From Solwaraspora sp. WMMD792 (GTDB lineage Bacteria > Actinomycetota > Actinomycetes > Mycobacteriales > Micromonosporaceae), in contig NZ_JARUBH010000009.1 of NCBI RefSeq assembly GCF_029626105.1, positions 3,410,001 to 3,474,000 on the forward strand: a stretch of 64,000 nucleotides of DNA, in the 5' to 3' direction. Positions 53,560-60,695 of the stretch are shown piece after piece. A model generated the notes under the pieces. That model did no database searches. It saw only the letters and a program-made list of their open reading frames with translations, and had not been told where the DNA came from. Positions within the stretch are counted from its first letter, which is position 1; each line of letters starts with the position of its first letter. Made by a program: the position numbers and the translations under genes.

Positions 53560-55292
53560 GCCGCCAGGTGGCAATCAGGTGGGAGCTGACCGGCATCCTC
53601 GTCGCTAAGGCTGCGGTGCACATCGGTGGTCTCGACGCCGGGCCGGCGCAGCTGGTCCAGGCCCGCGACGGTGCCGGCCGGCCGCTGCTGCCCGGCACCG
53701 CGCTGGCCGGGGTGATCCGCTCCGCGCTACGCGGGGCAGGGAGCCCCGACAGTGTCCTGTGGGGCCTGCCGTCCGATGCGGACGGCGACGGCGGGCAGGC
53801 TTCCTGGGTACGGGTCGACGACGCCCCCGCGCTCGGCAGCCCGCACGTCGAGGTACGTGACCATGTGTCGATTGACCGGTTCCACGGTGCGGCGGCCAAG
53901 GGGCACCTGTTCAGCCGGGAGGTGCTGGCCGCCGGCACCCGATTCGCCTTCCGCATGGTGGTCGACGCCCCCGCAGACGGCGACGCGGCAGCGGCGCAGA
54001 CTCTGGTCGAAGCGGTCGCGGCTCAGCTACGCGGCCCCGGCATCAGCGTCGGCGCGGCCACCACCCGTGGGCTCGGCCTGGTCCGGCTGACGGACGCCGT
54101 ACGGCGCAAATCGGATCTGGCCACCCGGGCCGGCATGCTCGCCGCGCTGCGCAGCGGTGGGGAGCCGGTCGGCCTGCCCTCTGCGGATCCGGATCAAGTG
54201 CCGGCCGGTGTGCTGCGGATTCGGGTGCCGTGGCGTCCGCACGGTCCGCTGGCGGTGCAGGTCAGCGCGGACGGTGACGTGGTCAGCGCGTTTCCGTTGA
54301 CCGGCCGCGACGAGGCTGGCATCCACCTGGAGCTGCCGGGCAGCTCGATCAAAGGTGTGCTGCGCAGTCACGCCGAGCGGATCACCCGTACGGTGACCGG
54401 CAAGTCCGCTCCCGAGGACTTCCTGGACCAGATGCGGGCCGACGGGCTCGACTCGGTGGCGGCCCTGTTCGGCACCGCCGCCGCCCGCGACAGCAGGGAC
54501 CGGGATCAACCGACGGGTCGGCGCGGCGCGTTGCAGGTGGCCACCTGTACCAGCGAGGCCACCTTGCCGGCGGCTCAGTGGGACGCCGTGCGCCTGCTGC
54601 AGCAACGCCTCGGTGACAGTGCACGTGGTGGTGGTGTCGAGATCGATAAGAAGCCCGACAACAGACGATCGAGAAGAAGAAGGGAGAAGAATAAACCGCA
54701 GGCGGCCGGCAACACCGCGAACACGGCCAGCAAGGATGGCACCCAGCAGGAAGCAGACGTGCACCGGGTCGCGTTGGGCCAGCTGCAGCTCGCCGTCGAC
54801 GAGCTGAACCGTGGCGTCAAGGACATCAAGTTCATGATCGCGCACCATGTGGCGGTGGACCGGTGGACCGGCGGCGCTGCGGACGCGCTGCTGTTCGCCA
54901 CCTTGGAGCCGCACGCCACTGGCGACAAGGCGTGGCAGCCGATCACCCTCGATCTGCGGGTCAACGAACTCGGGCCGGCGCCGTCGAAGCCGGACCCCGG
55001 ATCCGAGCAGGACGGGCAGTGCGCCCCGCCAGAACAGCTTGCCGCGCTGGCGTTGCTGCTGCTGGTGCTGCGGGACCTGTGCGACGGCTGGCTCGGCTTC
55101 GGCCACGGCACCACCCGTGGTGCCGGTGGCGTACGGGTCGACGCCGACAAGGTCCGCTTCACTGCCGGCTCGATGACCGGCTGGTTCAGCTGCCTCGACG
55201 GCCGGTCGCTGGCCCAGGTGCTGGCCGACCAGGAGCTGACGGCGTCGCTGACCACCGCCTGGCTGGCCACAGCTGAAGGAGCACCGGCATGA
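53556..55292 (+). CDS. RAMP CRISPR protein with two Cas7-like modules (Cas7-2x type)
   Basis: Backbone subunit of the effector complex, 578 residues. Module 1: HIGGLDAGP (Asp27 is a candidate RNA-cleaving residue), LLPGTALAGVIRSALRG (44-60), DHVSIDRFHGAAAKGHLFSREVL, and loop GISVGAATTRGLGLVRL (162-178). Module 2: LELPGSSIKGVLRSHAERI (258-276), HHVAVDRWTGGAADALLF and loop GFGHGTTRGAGGVRV (514-528). Between them is a basic linker (about 362-400) coded by an unusually AT-rich patch with AGA/AAT/AAA codons at about 54641-54695. ATG at 53556 overlaps the previous stop (ATGA). Confidence 0.8.
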   Translation: MSRQVAIRWELTGILVAKAAVHIGGLDAGPAQLVQARDGAGRPLLPGTALAGVIRSALRGAGSPDSVLWGLPSDADGDGGQASWVRVDDAPALGSPHVEVRDHVSIDRFHGAAAKGHLFSREVLAAGTRFAFRMVVDAPADGDAAAAQTLVEAVAAQLRGPGISVGAATTRGLGLVRLTDAVRRKSDLATRAGMLAALRSGGEPVGLPSADPDQVPAGVLRIRVPWRPHGPLAVQVSADGDVVSAFPLTGRDEAGIHLELPGSSIKGVLRSHAERITRTVTGKSAPEDFLDQMRADGLDSVAALFGTAAARDSRDRDQPTGRRGALQVATCTSEATLPAAQWDAVRLLQQRLGDSARGGGVEIDKKPDNRRSRRRREKNKPQAAGNTANTASKDGTQQEADVHRVALGQLQLAVDELNRGVKDIKFMIAHHVAVDRWTGGAADALLFATLEPHATGDKAWQPITLDLRVNELGPAPSKPDPGSEQDGQCAPPEQLAALALLLLVLRDLCDGWLGFGHGTTRGAGGVRVDADKVRFTAGSMTGWFSCLDGRSLAQVLADQELTASLTTAWLATAEGAPA

Positions 55293-55873
55293 GCAAGACC
55301 ATCCGTACCGTTAGTCCGGTCGACGCGGGCCCGGCCGGCGCGGCGCTGGCTGCGTTCGCCGCCGGCACGTCGGGAGTGGGTTTCTGCTACCGGCCGGCGG
55401 ATGTCCGCTGGTTCCGGTTCGCCTCCGACGGGGTGGCTCGGGGCGATGACGGGTCGGCGCTCGACCTGACCGGTGTGTTCGAGCTCCGGGCGTTCACCGG
55501 TGAGGCCGAGTTGCGCTGGTTGCATGACAGCGGCGGAACGGGCACCGCTCACTGGGTCGGCGAGTCCGACACCGGCCGCAGCCGGCCAGGCGTGCCATGG
55601 CGGCTGCAGCACAAGCCGTACGAGCGGCTGCTGTGGGGCGCCGTGGTCGGCGAACGCAACGACCACGGCTGGGTGACGCTGCACGACGGGCGGATCGGCA
55701 CGCTGCCGGTGCCGGTCGACGGGCCGGCACCGGAAGGCTCCCTGGTGTGGCTGCAGGCGGTCGAGTACGCCGAGAACGACGAGCACGGCAACGTAGCCGT
55801 CGTGGATGAACGTCTGGTCGGGCTGGTGGCCCGACCGTTTCCGACGCCGAAGGACAAGGGGGCCGCACGATGA
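55289..55873 (+). CDS. csx19: Type III-D CRISPR-associated protein Csx19 (TIGR03984)
   Basis: The 194-residue product matches the Csx19 family in length and pattern: GVGFCYRPADVRWFRF, DLTGVFELRAFTGEAELRWLHD, YERLLWGAVVG, WVTLHDGRIGTLPVPV and HGNVAVVDERLVGLVAR. Csx19 is a marker of subtype III-D and is a structural subunit in III-Dv complexes. ATG at 55289 overlaps the previous stop, and its own end overlaps the next gene by 4 nt, so the five genes form one operon. Confidence 0.85.
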   Translation: MSKTIRTVSPVDAGPAGAALAAFAAGTSGVGFCYRPADVRWFRFASDGVARGDDGSALDLTGVFELRAFTGEAELRWLHDSGGTGTAHWVGESDTGRSRPGVPWRLQHKPYERLLWGAVVGERNDHGWVTLHDGRIGTLPVPVDGPAPEGSLVWLQAVEYAENDEHGNVAVVDERLVGLVARPFPTPKDKGAAR

Positions 55874-58299
55874 CGATCGACCAGGTTCCGAGCGAGGCGC
55901 CCGAGCCGTTGCCGATCGGCAACGGGTTCCTCAACCCGTACGCCTTCGTCTCGATCCCGGACCGGGCAGAGCTGCCGAAGTCGCTGTCGGACTGCGGGTT
56001 GGACAGCAGATTGGCAGGCAAGCTGGCCGGCCATGACCGTTACCACGCCGACCGGTGGACCGGGACGATCGGCGTCACCATCACCACCCGTACCCCGATG
56101 TTGATCCCCGACCACGGGCGACGTGCGGCCACCAGCACGAACGCCGATGAGCCGCTGGAGGTGCGGGTGGACCACAAGGGCCGTCCGATGCTGGCCGGGT
56201 CGGCGGTCAAAGGCGCGCTGCGCTCGGCGTACGAAATGATCACAAACTCGCGGTTCGGGGTATTCCAGCAGGACAGGCAGATGGCCATCCGGTCGACTGT
56301 TGACGAGAGCCTCGCCGACCTGCGACCGGCGGTGGTGCTGGAGGTCGGCGACGACACCGCCACCCTGCAGGTGGTCGAGTCCCTCACGCCGCACCATCTG
56401 CAGGGCAAGAAGCTGGAGCGGCCGGTGCAGACGGCGGTGTGGTCGAAGATGACGCTGCGATGCGAGTGCACCGGCGGCTGCAGTGGCAAGATCGGGCACG
56501 GCACGGACGGTGCCGAGGACCCACCGCGCAGCCCTGACCTGGAAGCGTGGATCTACTTCGCCAGGCTCGGCAAGTTCCCGCTGTGGCGGGTCGCCGCCCT
56601 TGCCGAGCCGGGCAAGTTGTGCGACAAGTCGACGGCGCGACAACGGCGGAGCGAGGACATCGAGCGTGAGAAGAAGCGCACCCGCGGGCTGACGATCGAT
56701 GCGCAACATGACCTGGTCAAGGTTCGGGGACGGCTGCACCGTACCGGCAGCACCTTCCCGGCCGGCGGTGAACGGAAACGGTACGAGCGTTTCGTGGTCA
56801 CCCAGGTGCTCGGCGGCCCCGCCGATGCGAAGCTGACCAAGGTCACCGTCGACAAGCAACTGCTCGACGGCTGGCAGGCCACGATCGACTCGTACCACCA
56901 GGCGCATCACCGGGAGAAGGACACGCACACCCGCTACGGCCAGTACGTGTGGCAGCCGCAGCGGTGGAGGCAACTGCGCCCGCACGACACCCTCTACGTC
57001 AGGATCGAGGAGGTCGACTCGGCGAAGGGCCGCACGATCCAGGCCAACCGGCTGTTCCCGGCGATGGTCGGTCGGGTGCCGTTTGCCGGCACGCCGGAGC
57101 AGAGCCTGCCGGAAGCACACCGTCCGGCGAAGAATCATTCGGAGCTGTCGCCAGCCGACCGGGTATTCGGCTGGGTGGGGCAGGATGGCCGCCGAGGTGA
57201 CGAAGGCCCCGCCTATCGGGGGCATCTGCGGGTGCTGCCGCCACACGAGTCACAGGCACCGGACCCGAGCAGCGTGCACCGGATCGGTGGAGGGCTGCAG
57301 CTGGTCGCCCTCAACTCCCCCAAGCCGTCACAGTTCCGTTTCTACCTGGGTGACCGCGACGGAAAACCGCTCAACGGAGTGGCGAAGGACGCCGACGAGG
57401 GCTACCCGGCCGAGCCGGGCCGGCGCCGATTGCGCGGGCGCAAGGTCTATCTGACCCACGCGGAGGTGCTCTACGGCCAGCACTCCCCCGCGTACTGGAA
57501 TCCGCCGGCTGCCGACGGCACCGGCCCGCTGAAGCCGGACCTCGTGCACGTCAAAGCCGGCCCGCGCTACCGCGAGTACGCCCGGACGCCGGTCCGCGAC
57601 GGTGACAAGGACAACGTGGACGTCATCACGTCGGTGTCGCAGTGGGTGAAGCAGGGCACGAAGTTCCGGCTGACGCTGCAGGTCGACAACCTCACCGACA
57701 CCGAACTCGGCGCGCTGCTGTGGCTGCTGTGGCTACCCGAAGGTGCCTGCCTCAAGCTCGGGCTGGGCAAGCCGCTCGGGTTCGGCGCGGTGCGGGCCGA
57801 GGTGAACTGGGACGACACCAGACTGTTCCATGGCGACCGGCTGCGGGAGCGCTACCGACTGTTGTCGCGCTCGCCGGAGCCGGTCGAAGTGTCGGCCGTC
57901 CGGCAGCTGATCGACGACTACGACGCACTACTGCGCGAACATCTCCCAACGGTACGGACGGAGTTCCTGAACGCCGCCTACGGTTTCCTCAATGCCCCGG
58001 TGCACTACCCCCGGGCGGCGGACACCGACAAGGAGCACACGCCGCCGCAGCCAGGCCAGCCGTCGACGCCACGCAACACCACCTACGACTGGTGGGTGAC
58101 CAACGACGCCATCGGCGAGAAGGACAACCGGCCGAAGGACCGACGGCTGGCGTTGGGTGAGCTGTCCAACCCAGAAAACCTCGTCCTGCCGTACCACCCG
58201 ATGAAGAAGGAACGCAACGCTGGCGGCAAGGGTGGCGGTAACGGGGGCAACGGCAAGAACGGCGGTGGCGGTGGAAAGAACGGCGGTGAAAAGAAGTAA
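55870..58299 (+). CDS. TIGR03986-family CRISPR RAMP protein (Cas7 with insertion)
   Basis: The 809-residue product begins with NGFLNPYAFVSIPDRAELP, typical of TIGR03986, then has a RAMP module with GRPMLAGSAVKGALRSAYEMI (104-124) and a late Gly-rich loop KLGLGKPLGFGAVRAEV. A long insertion lies between them, including CECTGGC near residue 207, a possible metal site, and a strongly charged stretch. The C-terminus (about 784-809) is almost only Gly, Asn and Lys. It corresponds to the Cas7-insertion subunit of III-Dv. ATG at 55870. Last gene of the operon; a 15-bp-stem hairpin follows. Confidence 0.85.
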   Translation: MTIDQVPSEAPEPLPIGNGFLNPYAFVSIPDRAELPKSLSDCGLDSRLAGKLAGHDRYHADRWTGTIGVTITTRTPMLIPDHGRRAATSTNADEPLEVRVDHKGRPMLAGSAVKGALRSAYEMITNSRFGVFQQDRQMAIRSTVDESLADLRPAVVLEVGDDTATLQVVESLTPHHLQGKKLERPVQTAVWSKMTLRCECTGGCSGKIGHGTDGAEDPPRSPDLEAWIYFARLGKFPLWRVAALAEPGKLCDKSTARQRRSEDIEREKKRTRGLTIDAQHDLVKVRGRLHRTGSTFPAGGERKRYERFVVTQVLGGPADAKLTKVTVDKQLLDGWQATIDSYHQAHHREKDTHTRYGQYVWQPQRWRQLRPHDTLYVRIEEVDSAKGRTIQANRLFPAMVGRVPFAGTPEQSLPEAHRPAKNHSELSPADRVFGWVGQDGRRGDEGPAYRGHLRVLPPHESQAPDPSSVHRIGGGLQLVALNSPKPSQFRFYLGDRDGKPLNGVAKDADEGYPAEPGRRRLRGRKVYLTHAEVLYGQHSPAYWNPPAADGTGPLKPDLVHVKAGPRYREYARTPVRDGDKDNVDVITSVSQWVKQGTKFRLTLQVDNLTDTELGALLWLLWLPEGACLKLGLGKPLGFGAVRAEVNWDDTRLFHGDRLRERYRLLSRSPEPVEVSAVRQLIDDYDALLREHLPTVRTEFLNAAYGFLNAPVHYPRAADTDKEHTPPQPGQPSTPRNTTYDWWVTNDAIGEKDNRPKDRRLALGELSNPENLVLPYHPMKKERNAGGKGGGNGGNGKNGGGGGKNGGEKK

Positions 58300-58319
58300 C
58301 TCTGCGCGCCGGTGAGCCG

Positions 58320-58357
58320 GCCGGGCTCCGGTGGAGGTCCCGCCACCGGAGCCCGGC
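58320..58357. terminator. Bidirectional hairpin between cas operon and convergent effector genes
   Basis: GCCGGGCTCCGGTGG and CCACCGGAGCCCGGC form a 15-bp perfect stem with an 8-nt loop in the 76-bp gap between two convergent units. No T-tract. Confidence 0.75.
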
Positions 58358-58375
58358 GCCGGCCCGGCGGACGTG

Positions 58376-60688
58376 TCAGGTGTCGCGCAGTCGGCGTACG
58401 TCGTCGCGTAGCTCGGCGAGCACGTCGGCCAGCCGAGGGCCGCCGCCGACTCGGTCACCGAACGCGGTACGGGCGGCGGTGGCCATCGCGGTGAGCAGGC
58501 CGCTGACGGTGTGCTGCGCTCCCCCGGTGCGCTCCAGGATCAGGTCGTCGAGGGCGCGGGCGTCGAACGGCCCGTGCCCATGGGTGACCGGCAACTGGTT
58601 GCGGGTGTCGAACATCCAAGTCAGCTCGTTGCGGATCTTCGTCTTGGTCTGTGCGTGGTTGTCAGCTGAGCGTTCGGCGCAGGCGCAGGCACCGATGATC
58701 GCCCGCATCCCGGTTGCCGGGTCCGTGTCGACGCCGGGCAGCGCGGCCCACACCCCGATCCGTTCGGCGACCATGCGGACGGCGCGGTCCTCGGCGTCTA
58801 CGGTGGTCATCGGCCAGTCCTCCGGCTCGCCGGCGAGGCGCAACGCGTTTGACAGACACTGCGCTTTGTCGCGCAACTGTTTGCCGGTGGCGAGGGTGCC
58901 GAGTAGCCGGGCGGCGGTGTCGAGTTCGGCGACGTCCAGGGCGTGGCTGGCGGCGGCGAGGATGGCCCGGTCGGTGCCGAACCGCAGCGGCAGCCGGTGG
59001 GTGCCGGCGTCGAGCACAGTCTGGGTCTTGGTGACGAGCTGGCGCAGGAACAGCGGGATGCCCCGTACGGCGGCGATCTGTTGCCCGGCGTCGAGCAGGG
59101 TCAGCACGTGCTCCTTCGGCCCGGTCGGGATCAGCACGATCGCCCCGGTGTCCGGGCCGACGTGTTGGCTCAGCAGCTCGACCGCGGCCTTCTCGGTGAA
59201 CGCGTCCGGATGGTCGGGGTCGAGCCCGACGGCAGCGACCGAAGCGGTGACGACGGTGTGTCCAGCGGCGCGCAGCTGCTCGCCGACCCGCTGCGCGTGG
59301 GTGAACGTCCCGGAGGCGGTGCCGAGGATGATCATTTTCACCGGTACCTCGACCGGACCGCCGAGGTAGGTCTGGACGTCTTTCTCGATCCGCCGCCACC
59401 GGTTCTGTTGGACAGCATCGGCGATCTCCTCGACGACGTAGTCACCGCCTTTGCTGTCCGGCCAGCCGAGGATGGTGAGGTAGCAGACGGTGTCGCCGGG
59501 CACCAGGGGCAGCGGCCCGAGTCCGGACAGGGTGGGCAGGTCGGCCGCCGGGGCGGTGTCGTGTTCGGCGAGGTGCCGGCGCAGGGCGTCGAGCATCGCC
59601 GGCTGCGGCGGCGCGAGTTCGTGAGAGCTGTCCTTGCCCATCTCGTTGAGCTGCCGCACGATCGGCGAGAGGAGCCACTCGCCGCTGGCCGTGCGCTTCG
59701 CGTCGAGCACGGCGGCATCCTGATGCTCCCGGTCGATCGTGCCTATCAGCTTGCCGAGGGTGGCGGTCCGTCGCCCGTTGCGCTGCTGCGCCCAGGTGAG
59801 CAGATCGAGCGTGCTGCCGTCGTGTTCCCGCAGCTCCTGGTAGCGGTGGACGATGTAGGCGCGGACGGCGAAGCCGCTGCTGCCGTCGCCGCGCATCAAC
59901 GCGGCGGCCATCACGGCCCGCATCCGGTCGGCGTTCGGCACGACGTACGCCCGCCCGAAGTGATCAGCCTCCGCGTCGACGACCCGCCGCTGCTCGACCG
60001 TCAGGCTCAGCTGGCCCGTGTCGGCGAGAACCCGCAGCAGATCGTGGTAACGCCAGCGACGCAGCAACGGCACCACCGGGTCGACCGGCAACCCGGCCGT
60101 CGGGTCGTAGACGGCGTGCCGGGGCACCACGGTCGGCCCGATCCGGATCAACGACCACGGCAACCCGGACGTGATCACCGCGTCGAGCGCGCCGAGGATG
60201 ACCTGGGTGGAGCCGCTGCCCCATACCGTGTAGACCCGCCCCGCAATGGAGTCGGCGCGGCTGCGCAGGAAGCGGGCGACACCGCAGGCGATGTCGGGTT
60301 CGGTGACGCTCACGCCGTGGACGATGGTGACGGCGGTGACCGGTACGCCGTACAGGTCGGGTTGGCGGTCGAGGGCGTGCGCGATGACGTCGGCGATCGG
60401 CGCGACGACCGGGGTGCACAGGAGCACCAGGTGGATGGTGGTGGCGCCGGTATCGGTCGGCAGGGCGCCCAGTGCGGCGGCGAGCGGCGCGACCTGGCCG
60501 GTTGTCTGCTCGGGGGTGCGTAGCAGCAGGATCTGCCGGGTTTGGGGGTCGTCGTCGGGCCGCTGTTCGAGCCGGGCGAGGAGCTCACCGGCGTCGGCCT
60601 GCCCGGCCGAAAGGCGGGCGCGGCCCGCCGGTGCACCGAGGTCGGAGTTTCCGACGGCGTGGAGCAGGTAGGTGACGTGTCGGGTCAC
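58376..60688 (-). CDS. CARF-like/HEPN putative CRISPR effector, paralogue 1
   Basis: The 770-residue product is not a family I can name. It has two alpha/beta (Rossmann-like) modules: residues ~1-190 with LLHAVGNSDLG and WGSGSTQVILGALDAVI (156-172), and ~395-555 with MIILGTASGTFTHA and IPTGPKEHVLTLL (520-532). GSTQ/TGPKE loops resemble the ligand loops of CARF sensors. A helical C-terminus contains RNQLPVTH (696-703), an R-N-x5-H signature of HEPN RNases. Position beside a GGDD Cas10 supports a cyclic-oligonucleotide-activated RNase. GTG 60688 has AGGA 5 nt upstream and lies 7 bp after paralogue 2. Confidence 0.65.
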   Translation of the reverse strand: MTRHVTYLLHAVGNSDLGAPAGRARLSAGQADAGELLARLEQRPDDDPQTRQILLLRTPEQTTGQVAPLAAALGALPTDTGATTIHLVLLCTPVVAPIADVIAHALDRQPDLYGVPVTAVTIVHGVSVTEPDIACGVARFLRSRADSIAGRVYTVWGSGSTQVILGALDAVITSGLPWSLIRIGPTVVPRHAVYDPTAGLPVDPVVPLLRRWRYHDLLRVLADTGQLSLTVEQRRVVDAEADHFGRAYVVPNADRMRAVMAAALMRGDGSSGFAVRAYIVHRYQELREHDGSTLDLLTWAQQRNGRRTATLGKLIGTIDREHQDAAVLDAKRTASGEWLLSPIVRQLNEMGKDSSHELAPPQPAMLDALRRHLAEHDTAPAADLPTLSGLGPLPLVPGDTVCYLTILGWPDSKGGDYVVEEIADAVQQNRWRRIEKDVQTYLGGPVEVPVKMIILGTASGTFTHAQRVGEQLRAAGHTVVTASVAAVGLDPDHPDAFTEKAAVELLSQHVGPDTGAIVLIPTGPKEHVLTLLDAGQQIAAVRGIPLFLRQLVTKTQTVLDAGTHRLPLRFGTDRAILAAASHALDVAELDTAARLLGTLATGKQLRDKAQCLSNALRLAGEPEDWPMTTVDAEDRAVRMVAERIGVWAALPGVDTDPATGMRAIIGACACAERSADNHAQTKTKIRNELTWMFDTRNQLPVTHGHGPFDARALDDLILERTGGAQHTVSGLLTAMATAARTAFGDRVGGGPRLADVLAELRDDVRRLRDT
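59861..60223. repeat. Long near-identical repeat, copy A (inside paralogue 1)
   Basis: 363 bp that match 62403-62765 with 15 differences by hand count (about 96% identity), while flanking parts of the two genes are far less similar. Suggests recent gene conversion or selection on this segment. Confidence 0.85.
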
Positions 60689-60695
60689 ATTCGTC

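Noticed and set aside
59836-59863. R-x4-H (RAYIVH) at residues 276-281 of paralogue 1 as a second HEPN site
   Set aside because: In paralogue 2 the same position reads RAYVAQ, so the His is not conserved, unlike the C-terminal R-N-x5-H.
58943-60523. Plus-strand frames antisense to effector paralogue 1 (and similar ones at 60672-62375 opposite paralogue 2)
   Set aside because: The minus-strand proteins are conserved between the paralogues; the antisense frames only mirror that.
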